Below, one piece after another: positions 1 to 5,721 of a DNA stretch of 6,147 bases. The translations under genes and the position numbers were made by a program. Within the stretch, counting starts at the first letter, position 1; every line of letters starts with the position of its first letter. This stretch comes from Bacillota bacterium. GTDB taxonomy: Bacteria; Bacillota; UBA4882; UBA8346. The notes below the pieces were generated by a model, which was not told the DNA's origin, did no database searches, and saw only the letters and a program-made list of their open reading frames with translations. The stretch covers positions 1 through 6,147 of the forward strand of contig DNPQ01000093.1 in the NCBI GenBank assembly GCA_003501335.1, in the 5' to 3' direction.

Positions 1-41
1 TGTGAAAACAAGCTCTTCTTTTTTTATTGTTTATTTATATG

Positions 42-50
42 TGGTAATAT
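42..50 (+). promoter_or_regulatory. Candidate extended -10 promoter element for the aldo/keto reductase gene
   Basis: TGG followed by TAATAT matches the TGn-TATAAT extended -10 pattern. It lies 35 bases upstream of the start codon, so transcription would begin near 57 and give a short leader. No good -35 hexamer sits 17 bases upstream, only T-rich sequence. The T-run at about 17-25 before it may be the tail of a terminator for a gene that ends before the window, but its stem, if any, is cut off. The call rests on pattern matching only. Confidence 0.3.
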
Positions 51-85
51 AGTAATAAAATCAATCGAAAAAGGAGTGGGCAAAT

Positions 86-1078
86 ATGGATTACTTACCC
101 AATAGTTCTCGTTATTCAGGCATGAAATATAATCGCTGTGGTAAGAGCGGTTTGAAATTACCGGCTATATCTTTAGGACTTTGGCATAACTTTGGGGGAG
201 TTACTTTATTTGAAAATAGCCGTGAGATGGTAAGGAAGGCATTTGACTTGGGAATAACACATTTTGACCTGGCCAATAACTATGGTCCACCTCCCGGTTC
301 AGCAGAAGAAAACTTCGGAAAGATATTACATCAGGACTTTCAGAAGCATCGCGATGAATTGGTTATTTCATCAAAGGCTGGTTATACGATGTGGGATGGA
401 CCCTATGGCGATTGGGGTTCTAAGAAATATTTAGTTGCCAGTCTAGATCAGAGCCTTAAGCGAATGGGGCTGGAATATGTTGATATTTTTTATCATCATC
501 GTCCGGATCCTGAAACCCCCCTTGAAGAAACGATGGAAGCTTTAGACTTGTTTGTTCGCCAAGGTAAAGCCCTTTACATAGGACTTTCTAACTATAAATC
601 AGAGCAAGCGAAAGAGGCTTTTAAAATTTTAAAAAGATTAGGGACTCCTTGTTTAATTCATCAACCTTCTTACTCAATGTTTAACCGCTGGGTCGAAGAT
701 GACGGTCTCTTGGATTTATTAGCAGAAGAAGGTATAGGTAGTATTGCTTTTTCACCACTGGCAAAAGGAATGCTAACTGATCGTTATTTAAACGGAATTC
801 CTGCCGATTCCCGGGCTGCCAGTTCAAGTGCTTTTTTGAAACCTGAAGATATTACTGAGGTAAAACTTGGTAAAATACGCCGCTTAAATGAATTAGCGAA
901 GTCCCGGGGGCAAAGTTTAGCCCAAATGGCTTTAGCATGGGTCTTACGCGGGGGCAGAGTTACCTCTGTATTGATTGGAGCGAGTAAAGTCCGCCAAATT
1001 GAAGATTGTGTTGGTACTATCAATCAATTGGAATTTTCTCACGAAGAGTTGAATCAAATTGAGCAGATATTAAAGTGA
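86..1078 (+). CDS. Aldo/keto reductase, YghZ/GPR type (L-glyceraldehyde 3-phosphate reductase-like)
   Basis: This is a 330-residue cytosolic NADPH-dependent aldo/keto reductase of the (beta/alpha)8-barrel fold, close in sequence to E. coli YghZ/GPR and the voltage-gated K+ channel beta-subunit branch. Family members reduce L-glyceraldehyde 3-phosphate, methylglyoxal and other aldehydes, so the real substrate here is uncertain. The N-terminus CGKSGLKLPAISLGLWHNFG (18-37) is typical of YghZ. The catalytic tetrad is visible: D61 and Y66 in FDLANNYGPPPGSAEENFG, K97 in SSKAGY, and H138 in YVDIFYHHR. The C-terminal cofactor-binding strand SVLIGASKVRQIED (294-307) is intact. The protein is about 15 residues shorter than E. 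coli YghZ, losing only the C-terminal tail. The ATG at 86 follows AAAGGAG (70-76) at a good distance. It appears to be transcribed alone: the next gene is 175 bases away with its own candidate promoter. The family call is very secure and the substrate is inferred from homology. Confidence 0.93.
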   Translation: MDYLPNSSRYSGMKYNRCGKSGLKLPAISLGLWHNFGGVTLFENSREMVRKAFDLGITHFDLANNYGPPPGSAEENFGKILHQDFQKHRDELVISSKAGYTMWDGPYGDWGSKKYLVASLDQSLKRMGLEYVDIFYHHRPDPETPLEETMEALDLFVRQGKALYIGLSNYKSEQAKEAFKILKRLGTPCLIHQPSYSMFNRWVEDDGLLDLLAEEGIGSIAFSPLAKGMLTDRYLNGIPADSRAASSSAFLKPEDITEVKLGKIRRLNELAKSRGQSLAQMALAWVLRGGRVTSVLIGASKVRQIEDCVGTINQLEFSHEELNQIEQILK

Positions 1079-1099
1079 GTGGTTAAGATAGGTGATCTA

Positions 1100-1133
1100 T
1101 AAAGTGAATTTCATGGGAATCAAATTTACTTTA
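1100..1133. repeat. Imperfect inverted repeat downstream of the aldo/keto reductase gene
   Basis: TAAAGTGAATTT (1100-1111) pairs with AAATTTACTTTA (1122-1133) to form a 12-bp stem with one G-T wobble and a 10-base loop. It begins 22 bases after the aldo/keto reductase stop codon. The stem is AT-rich and no U-tract follows it on either strand, so it is not a standard intrinsic terminator. It could be a weak 3' end structure, an mRNA-stabilising hairpin or an operator. The rest of the 1079-1253 gap shows only a candidate promoter. Confidence 0.4.
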
Positions 1134-1194
1134 AAAATAATTGGAAGTATATATTTTAAGTAAGAAATGATTAATTATACGGAAATATACAAAT

Positions 1195-1225
1195 TTGTCC
1201 AATAATTATTCATAAATTCTATAAA
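1195..1225 (+). promoter_or_regulatory. Weak candidate vegetative promoter for the MscS-family gene
   Basis: TTGTCC (1195-1200) and TATAAA (1220-1225) resemble the -35 and -10 boxes of the main sigma factor. The 19-base spacer is longer than the preferred 17. The predicted start near 1232 lies just upstream of the GTG at 1254 and would also serve the ATG at 1323. Chance matches are common in DNA this AT-rich, so this is only a candidate. Confidence 0.25.
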
Positions 1226-1253
1226 AACCGTAATTGATGGAGATATCCCCCTT

Positions 1254-2384
1254 GTGAAAATAATTGCAGGATTATTGAAATTCGTCTTGAAATTATCAAC
1301 CAAAATCGTAAGGGGGATTCTTATGCTGCTTACATTGTTTCAAAAACAGACCTTTCCCGAGCAATTGTTATGGTTTATTGGTTTTTGTGTGGGAGGTTGG
1401 ATAGCAAGCAAATTACTGATCATCGCTTGGGAGAAAATTATTTTGCCGCTTACTTCCAAGACGGAAAGCACTTTAGATGACCATCTGGCTAAGAACTTGC
1501 ATAAACCGGTATCGAGGCTGCTTGTTTTAGGTTCGATTTATTTAGCGGCACAATTAACAATAGCACAGGCGAAAGAGGTTCAAAATTTTGTAAAACCTAT
1601 CGAGAGTGTTATTTATCTAATTTTAGTCATTTTACTGGCTACATTGGTTGATAGTATTTTGAAAAGTTTTATTGATTGGTATTTAGAAGATTTTGCTTCA
1701 AAAACCGATTCCTTGATGGATGATACTTTGTTTCCAATTTTAAGAAAAGCCGGGGCAGTGATTATTTATTTTATCGCCACTACGGTTATTTTAGGGCAAT
1801 TTAAAGTTAACTTAACCGGATTCCTAGCGACTGCCGGTGTTGCATCATTAGCAATTGCTTTTGGCGCCCAAGAAACTTTAGCCAATGTAATTTCCGGTAT
1901 CAGTATATTAGTAGACCGTTCCATTCATGTGGGGGAACGGGTGGAACTGCGTGATGGTCTAGTAGGTGACGTTGTGGAAATTGGGCTTCGCAGCACCAGG
2001 ATTATGTCGCTCGATCAACGTTTGATTATTGTTCCCAATAAAGAGATTGCCGGTAATCGTTTGATTAACTGGAGTCAACCCGACGCTTCAACAAAAATTA
2101 AGTTAAAAATTGGTGTTGGCATGGATGAAAACCTGGAACGGGTTAAAAAAATAATAATGGATGTATGTGAGAAAGAGCCTTCGTTGTCTAAAAAAAATCC
2201 GGCTGCAGCCGTATGTACCGGATTTGGCCCATACTTTATTGAAATATTAATTATTGCCGAGGTCAGTGATTGCCGGAAGGGTGGCAGCGCGACCGATCAA
2301 TTGGTTATTGGTATACAGGAGGCTTTTAACCGTGAACATGTATCATTGCCCTTTCCTATGCAACAAATACTGTTACAAAAGTAG
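1254..2384 (+). CDS. MscS-family small-conductance mechanosensitive ion channel
   Basis: This is an inner-membrane channel protein of 376 residues that would open under membrane tension to release ions and solutes during osmotic downshock. Hydrophobic segments lie at about 36-58, 85-104, 117-139, 165-185 and 189-221. The last is the pore helix, with the Gly/Ala pattern GFLATAGVASLAIAFGAQET (189-208). It leads into the beta-domain motif RSTRIMSLDQRLIIVPNKEI (246-265) and INWS (271-274), followed by the alpha/beta cytoplasmic domain. Aligned by eye to E. coli MscS, the pore residues L105 and L109 correspond to L199 and F203. It has two more helices than the three of E. coli MscS. The motif K-T-(E/D)-S-x-(L/M)-D-D-x-L occurs before two successive helices (69-79 and 150-159), indicating an internal duplication. 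The start is uncertain. GTG 1254 has only GGAG at 1239-1242, whereas ATG 1323 (residue 24) has AGGGGG at 1311-1316 at good spacing. That start would give a 353-residue protein and remove only a basic amphipathic leader. Confidence 0.92.
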   Translation: MKIIAGLLKFVLKLSTKIVRGILMLLTLFQKQTFPEQLLWFIGFCVGGWIASKLLIIAWEKIILPLTSKTESTLDDHLAKNLHKPVSRLLVLGSIYLAAQLTIAQAKEVQNFVKPIESVIYLILVILLATLVDSILKSFIDWYLEDFASKTDSLMDDTLFPILRKAGAVIIYFIATTVILGQFKVNLTGFLATAGVASLAIAFGAQETLANVISGISILVDRSIHVGERVELRDGLVGDVVEIGLRSTRIMSLDQRLIIVPNKEIAGNRLINWSQPDASTKIKLKIGVGMDENLERVKKIIMDVCEKEPSLSKKNPAAAVCTGFGPYFIEILIIAEVSDCRKGGSATDQLVIGIQEAFNREHVSLPFPMQQILLQK

Positions 2385-2513
2385 CATCACTCAAGTGCAG
2401 GCTGGATGGGAAAACAATGAACCGTAAATAACCAAATAACATTTTTTTTGAGAAATTTGGCATCCTCTTGTTATGAAAAAAGAATTTTATGGATTAAGAA
2501 ATACTATTTGCTT

Positions 2514-2543
2514 ATAGCGAATAAATTACAACTCCATATTATA
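2514..2543 (+). promoter_or_regulatory. Candidate sporulation (SigE/SigK-like) promoter of the SPOCS gene
   Basis: CATATTATA (2535-2543) fits the CATANNNTA -10 pattern of mother-cell sigma factors. ATA at 2514-2516, 18 bases upstream, could act as a SigE-like -35. Transcription would start near 2550, about 25 bases before the coding start. The match is short and could be chance, but the spore-related gene behind it makes it more plausible. No clear terminator for the upstream channel gene is seen in 2385-2575. Confidence 0.3.
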
Positions 2544-2575
2544 AAGAAAAGGGAGACTCTTAAAGGAGGTACGCT

Positions 2576-3106
2576 ATGAGCTGCTGTAATAGTCAACCGT
2601 TTAGTAATCAACTGATAAAATTGACGACGGAACGTCTGAAAGTGCTAAGGGTCATTGGTGAAAAAATCGGACAAATAGCTGCTGAAAATAAAATTGAGAT
2701 TCATGCAGTAAAAATTGATCACATTGATGCTTCGGTCAAAGATCTGACGGATCATGTTTTTACCGATAAGATTGTCAAACAAGGGGTTATTCATAGTCAA
2801 ATTTTTTATGTAGATCCCAATGGTTTTGTTCGAGAAACTTCGGACAATGTTCCTTTTATACTCGCAGTTGATATTCCGGGAGTGATAAGGGAAAATCCTT
2901 GGCTTGAGATTGAAGATAAACTGTTGAAAATTGAAACCGATTATACGCTCGTTCCGGAAACTTGTAATGAACCAGGCATTCTAAAACATAAAATTGTTGC
3001 TGATTTCTTAGTCAAAGTTTCCGAATGGGTTCAACTTGATGTGGTTGTAAGGCCTAATTTTTTCACCAAAATCGAACCGATGAAGACGATTGTCATTCGC
3101 AGTTAA
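2576..3106 (+). CDS. Single SPOCS (DUF3794) domain protein, likely spore-associated
   Basis: This is a 176-residue soluble protein with one SPOCS/DUF3794 domain. The domain is found in SipL, which docks SpoIVA in clostridial spore coat assembly, and in other spore-associated proteins of Firmicutes. The recognisable core is at about 57-102: DHVFTDKIVKQGVIHSQIFY, then a short D-P-N-G turn and VPFILAVDIPG. A repeat-like second half, LLKIETDYTL to LDVVVRP (116-160), is followed by the C-terminal strand MKTIVIRS. There is no LysM domain, signal peptide or membrane segment, so it is much shorter than SipL itself and should not be called sipL. The N-terminus has a CC pair at residues 3-4. The ATG has a near-ideal AAAGGAGG (2562-2569) six bases upstream. 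It is monocistronic: 191 bases from the gene before it and ended by the terminator at 3176-3209. The exact role in the spore is inferred from the family only. Confidence 0.8.
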   Translation: MSCCNSQPFSNQLIKLTTERLKVLRVIGEKIGQIAAENKIEIHAVKIDHIDASVKDLTDHVFTDKIVKQGVIHSQIFYVDPNGFVRETSDNVPFILAVDIPGVIRENPWLEIEDKLLKIETDYTLVPETCNEPGILKHKIVADFLVKVSEWVQLDVVVRPNFFTKIEPMKTIVIRS

Positions 3107-3175
3107 TAATTAATTACTTATTGAAATATCCAATCGTTTTATGGTAATTCATCAGGAGAAATAAAATTTCCTTAA

Positions 3176-3209
3176 GGCCCGAACGAATAAAACGTCGGGC
3201 TCTTTTTAT
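3176..3209 (+). terminator. Intrinsic terminator after the SPOCS gene
   Basis: GCCCGA (3177-3182) pairs with TCGGGC (3195-3200). An outer G-U pair (3176 with 3201) and a possible inner CG/CG extension with a bulged A add to the stem. TCTTTTTATT follows directly. It lies about 70 bases past the stop codon and is the clearest terminator in the window. Confidence 0.8.
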
Positions 3210-3250
3210 TATCTAAAATTAAAAGAAAGGATGCTTGGGGGTATATGTAG

Positions 3251-3272
3251 GAAATTCTTGAATAAGAATTTC
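3251..3272. repeat. Perfect 9-bp inverted repeat with a 4-base spacer
   Basis: GAAATTCTT (3251-3259) and AAGAATTTC (3264-3272) are exact inverted copies separated by GAAT. There is no U-tract after it, so it does not look like a terminator. It lies 42 bases beyond the terminator of the preceding gene, at the start of the next transcription unit. That position suits an operator for a dimeric repressor or a 5' mRNA hairpin. It also overlaps the front of the proposed gene remnant. Confidence 0.55.
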
Positions 3273-3477
3273 AAATGAGAAGCTTAATAATATGGCAGAT
3301 AGACTGTTTAATTTTTATATCATTCGCGCTATTCTCCGAAAACGGTATTGATCCGGTGATGGCCTGGGGCGCCTTTGTGAAGGATCCGTTAGTCGCCATC
3401 AATTTGCCGAGGCCGGAGAACTGTTTCACGAAATGTTTCTTACCACCCAGGAGTATTTGCCGGGATGAAATTTATAA

Positions 3478-3495
3478 ACGGTATGAACGGTATGA
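3478..3495 (+). repeat. Short tandem duplication inside the gene remnant
   Basis: ACGGTATGA occurs twice head to tail (3478-3486 and 3487-3495). In the frame used at the end of the remnant it encodes an R-Y-E / R-Y-D repeat. The 9-base unit keeps the frame, so it may be a simple in-frame slippage duplication. Confidence 0.6.
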
Positions 3496-3563
3496 TAAGA
3501 GTGAATTTTTGCTGGCCGGAATTTACCAAAGCTGATATAATTGAACCAGTGCTATAAAGGAGA

Positions 3564-3854
3564 GTGATTCCGACGGGGAATGAAATCATACCGGTTGAAG
3601 TCATTGTAGAACCTTTCGAGGATGAACGGCTGGAGATGGATTTATATAAGTCTTTGAGCTTTATGAAAGACCGTTTCGATTTTATCGAGAAGGATGCTGA
3701 TGGGCTTAAAGTCCGGGTGAAAGGTAAATTTATAGGTAGCGAGTTTCCCTATGAGATCGGTTATATAGTGGTTAGTGATTATGACGATCGTAAATTTCTC
3801 ATTACCCAGGTTGATCCCCAAAACCAATTCATTTGGTTTGGCAGTTGGGAGTAA
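3564..3854 (+). CDS. Hypothetical acidic 96-residue protein
   Basis: I do not recognise the family. The frame is open for 96 codons and the product has the alternation expected of a compact alpha/beta protein: strand IIPVEVIVEPF (8-18), a helix at about 19-37 (DERLEMDLYKSLSFMKDRFD), then strands GLKVRVKGKF, YEIGYIVVSDY and KFLITQVD, ending in the aromatic motif FIWFGSWE. It has no signal peptide, membrane segment or cysteine and is rich in Asp and Glu. The start is awkward. AAAGGAG (3556-3562) is a strong ribosome binding site but lies only one base before the GTG, and the next in-frame ATG is at 3636 (residue 25). It follows the gene remnant by 28 bases, so the two may have formed one unit, and it ends before the stem-loop at 3873-3921. 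The real start could differ, or the 5' end may have been altered like the remnant before it. Confidence 0.6.
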   Translation: MIPTGNEIIPVEVIVEPFEDERLEMDLYKSLSFMKDRFDFIEKDADGLKVRVKGKFIGSEFPYEIGYIVVSDYDDRKFLITQVDPQNQFIWFGSWE

Positions 3855-3872
3855 TTTTTACAAAAGCAGTCA

Positions 3873-3921
3873 GAGAAAGCCGGTTTTTAAAGCGATGCTG
3901 CCATCACAGACCGGCTTTCTC
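3873..3921. terminator. Stem-loop between convergent genes, possible bidirectional terminator
   Basis: GAGAAAGCCGGT (3873-3884) pairs perfectly with ACCGGCTTTCTC (3910-3921), a 12-bp stem. The 25-base loop contains a smaller GATG/CATC hairpin (3894-3905). It sits 18 bases after the hypothetical gene's stop and 44 bases beyond the end of kduD on the other strand, where both units should stop. Neither side has a tight U-tract: minus-strand transcripts have a TTTT a few bases later and plus-strand transcripts have none. Termination is therefore inferred from position and stem strength. Confidence 0.6.
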
Positions 3922-3965
3922 AACAACTAAAGCTTTTTGGAAAATTTATGGAATTGGGATATGTG

Positions 3966-4730
3966 TTATCGGGCGAGCCAACCACCGTCAACTGCAATGG
4001 TAAAGCCGTTGACATAATTTGAAGCTTCTGATGCCAGCATGAGGGCTACACCTTGTAAATCTTCGGGAGTTCCCCAGCGCCCAGCCGGAATCCGGCCTAA
4101 AATTTCAGCACTGCGATCCTCATCGGAACGAAGGGCTGCCGTGTTATTGGTAGCCATATAACCGGGTGCCATGGCATTGATATTGATATTATATTTGGCC
4201 CATTCATTAGCCAGGGCTCTGGTGATACCCATCACAGCGCTCTTACTGGCTGTATAAGAGGGAACCCGGATACCCCCTTGAAAAGACAACATGGATGCAA
4301 TGTTGATGATCTTTCCGCCGTGACCTTGTTTTACAAATTGTTTGGCCACCATTTGGCTGAAAAAGAAAACGGTTTTAAGGTTGATATTCAAAACATCGTC
4401 CCAATCTTTTTCGCTGTATTCAATGGCATCAACGCGGCGGATGATGCCGGCGTTGTTCACCAGGATATCGATTCTGCCGAATTTATCCAATGCTTGTTTG
4501 ATAATCCCCTCAATGGGAGCAATAGTAAGCAGATTGGCCTGAATATATAAAAATTGACCTCCGGCCGCCGCTACTTTTTTCTTGGTATCGTCGGAATTGT
4601 CTACATAGTCGACTCCAACAATATTTGCTCCTGCTTCAGCAAACGCGATGGACATACCCTGCCCTAGACCTGTGCTACAACCGGTGACGATTGCAACTTT
4701 ACCGTTTAATTTAAACTTATCTAAAATCAT
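3966..4730 (-). CDS. kduD: 2-dehydro-3-deoxy-D-gluconate 5-dehydrogenase (KduD), SDR family
   Basis: This 254-residue cytosolic short-chain dehydrogenase matches E. coli KduD (253 residues) along its whole length. It reduces 3-deoxy-D-glycero-2,5-hexodiulosonate, the KduI product, to 2-keto-3-deoxy-D-gluconate in the breakdown of unsaturated uronates. Visible motifs are the N-terminus MILDKF, the cofactor loop TGCSTGLG (16-23), NNAG (92-95), and the catalytic residues N117, S146, Y159 and K163 (YTASK). The KduD signatures IINIASMLSFQGGIRVPSY (141-159), APGYMATNNT (188-197) and the C-terminal VDGGWLAR are also present. D41 at the end of the second strand favours NAD(H) over NADP(H), by general SDR rules. 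The ATG has GGGAGGT (4737-4743 on the minus strand) about 7 bases upstream. It is the second gene of an operon with kduI, 17 bases behind it, and ends before the stem-loop at 3873-3921. Confidence 0.96.
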   Translation of the reverse strand: MILDKFKLNGKVAIVTGCSTGLGQGMSIAFAEAGANIVGVDYVDNSDDTKKKVAAAGGQFLYIQANLLTIAPIEGIIKQALDKFGRIDILVNNAGIIRRVDAIEYSEKDWDDVLNINLKTVFFFSQMVAKQFVKQGHGGKIINIASMLSFQGGIRVPSYTASKSAVMGITRALANEWAKYNININAMAPGYMATNNTAALRSDEDRSAEILGRIPAGRWGTPEDLQGVALMLASEASNYVNGFTIAVDGGWLAR

Positions 4731-4747
4731 TTTTTTACCTCCCGTTA

Positions 4748-5575
4748 TTATCGCAAATCTTTTACAGCGACTGCATCTTGATCATTGAAAGTTTGATTTT
4801 CCCCGGCCATACCCCAGATAAATGTATAGTTCTTCGTGCCTACGCCGGCATGGATCGACCAACTGGGTGAAATGATCGCTTCTTCATTATGCATAATGAC
4901 GTGCCGGGTTTCTTGAGGTTGCCCCATAAAATGGACAATCATGGCATCCTGGGGTAAATTAAAGTAAAAGTAAACTTCCATGCGTCTTTCATGAGTATGG
5001 CAAGGCATTGAGTTCCAAACATTGTTGGGCTCCAGGATGGTCATACCCATTACCAATTGACAGCTTTTGACTCCGTTTGGATGAATATATTTATGGATCG
5101 TCCGTTCGTTGGAATCAGTGATGGAACCGAGATGATTCGCTTCGGTTTGTCCAAGTTCAATTTTTTGGGTGGGATAAGTACAATGAGCTGGAGTACTTAA
5201 AAAATAGAAATGAGCCGGATTTTTTGGATCTGAGCTGGTAAAGGTGATTTCTTTGGTCCCCATTCCAATATAAAGACCATCTCGGGTGTTGAGTTCATAT
5301 TTTTTTCCATCGGCTATCACTGTTCCCAGAGGACCTACATTGATGATTCCCATCTCCCGGCGTTCCAGGAAGAATGCTGTTTTTAATTCTTTCTCGCCTT
5401 CCAATTTGAGAGGTGACACCGGGCAAGCTCCTCCGGTAATAATCCGGTCGATATGGCTATAGACCAGTTTCAGGACTCCGGGTTTGAATAACTCTTGAAT
5501 TAAGAAATCTTCTCTTAGCCTGTCAGTTCCGTAGTTGCATACATCTTTTGGATTGGCGGCATTTCTAACATCCAT
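4748..5575 (-). CDS. kduI: 5-dehydro-4-deoxy-D-glucuronate isomerase (KduI)
   Basis: This is a cytosolic zinc-dependent isomerase of the cupin fold. It converts 5-dehydro-4-deoxy-D-glucuronate (DKI), formed from unsaturated uronates after polysaccharide lyase action, into 3-deoxy-D-glycero-2,5-hexodiulosonate for KduD. With the chosen start it has 275 residues, against 278 in E. coli. Signatures shared with E. coli KduI include VYSHIDRI, FFLERREMGIINVG, the block from CHTHERRMEVYFYF through MGQPQETRH, ISPSWSIH, TFIWGM and the C-terminal VAVKDLR. The zinc ligands H196, H198, E203 and H245 of E. coli correspond to H193, H195, E200 and H242 here. The frame stays open upstream to a TTG at 5626, but that gives a 17-residue basic extension absent from the family. 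The ATG at 5575 begins MDVR exactly as in E. coli and has AGGAG (5586-5590, minus strand) 10 bases upstream. It heads a kduI-kduD operon behind a DeoR-family regulator. Confidence 0.96.
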   Translation of the reverse strand: MDVRNAANPKDVCNYGTDRLREDFLIQELFKPGVLKLVYSHIDRIITGGACPVSPLKLEGEKELKTAFFLERREMGIINVGPLGTVIADGKKYELNTRDGLYIGMGTKEITFTSSDPKNPAHFYFLSTPAHCTYPTQKIELGQTEANHLGSITDSNERTIHKYIHPNGVKSCQLVMGMTILEPNNVWNSMPCHTHERRMEVYFYFNLPQDAMIVHFMGQPQETRHVIMHNEEAIISPSWSIHAGVGTKNYTFIWGMAGENQTFNDQDAVAVKDLR

Positions 5576-5673
5576 CAATACCACACTCCTATCTTTATTT
5601 TTGTATCTTTGACCACGATCCGGCAAGGAGTTATTAGAACAAATAAACCTTTTCCTAGCTGAATCGAGTTATC

Positions 5674-5706
5674 AAACGGTTTTAAGCTCAGTCTAAAGCG
5701 GTTTTA
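5674..5706 (-). promoter_or_regulatory. Pair of direct repeats, candidate operator for the DeoR-family regulator
   Basis: On the minus strand TAAAACCGCTT (5696-5706) and TAAAACCGTTT (5674-5684) differ at one base. They are separated by 11 bases, so the repeat period is exactly 22 bp, about two helical turns, which places both on the same face of the DNA. They lie in the 146-base gap between the regulator gene and kduI. DeoR-family proteins commonly bind repeated sites near their own operons, which suggests an operator for kduI-kduD. A TTGATA at 5670-5675 overlaps the second repeat and could be a -35 box, but I see no convincing -10 box at the right distance. Confidence 0.4.
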
Positions 5707-5721
5707 CAATGGGAATTGGCT

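Larger units (their letters stand above)
3231..3535 (+). pseudogene. Probable frameshifted remnant of a small gene, family unknown
   Basis: The only long frame here (3275-3535, 86 codons) has no ribosome binding site and an odd Cys/Pro-rich middle, so I do not accept it as written. Coding-like segments appear in alternating frames: MLGGICRKFLNKNF from 3231, MADRLFNFYIIRAIL from 3292, NGIDPVMAWGAFVKDPLVAI from about 3342, FAEAGELFHEMFLTTQEYLP to about 3462, and DEIYKRYERYDKSEFLLAGI to the TGA at 3533-3535. They join into one frame if single bases are removed from the A-run near 3273-3275, the A-run 3339-3342 and the G-run 3462-3464, and one T is added to the run at 3401-3403. The joined product would be a helical, acidic protein of about 80 residues (from 3292) to 100 residues (from 3231). 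Codons in these segments start with G unusually often, as real genes do. The product matches no family I recognise. Multiple indels suggest decay, but assembly errors in homopolymers would look the same. Frame choice by eye can overfit, so confidence is modest. Confidence 0.4.

Noticed and set aside
784..1023. 79-codon open frame on the minus strand inside the aldo/keto reductase gene
   Set aside because: It is fully antisense to a well-supported gene, with no ribosome binding site and no recognisable product.
3275..3535. Uninterrupted 86-codon frame as an intact gene
   Set aside because: It has no ribosome binding site, and its Cys/Pro-rich centre reads as an out-of-frame stretch. Better coding-like segments lie in the other frame at 3404-3463.
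3465..3557. 30-codon frame starting with ATG, in the same frame as the 3564 gene
   Set aside because: It overlaps the better-looking end of the remnant in another frame, lacks a ribosome binding site and ends in TAA just before the next gene's ribosome binding site.
3642..3827. 61-codon minus-strand frame opposite the hypothetical gene
   Set aside because: It is an antisense shadow with no initiation signal, and the plus frame has the better ribosome binding site and composition.
4278..4550. Two plus-strand frames (90 and 66 codons) opposite kduD
   Set aside because: Both are antisense to a full-length, highly conserved kduD and neither has a start signal.
5669..5690. Possible catabolite-repression (CRE) site around AAACGGTTTT near kduI
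   Set aside because: Only the centre fits the TGWAANCGNTNWCA consensus; the outer TG and CA positions are mostly missing.
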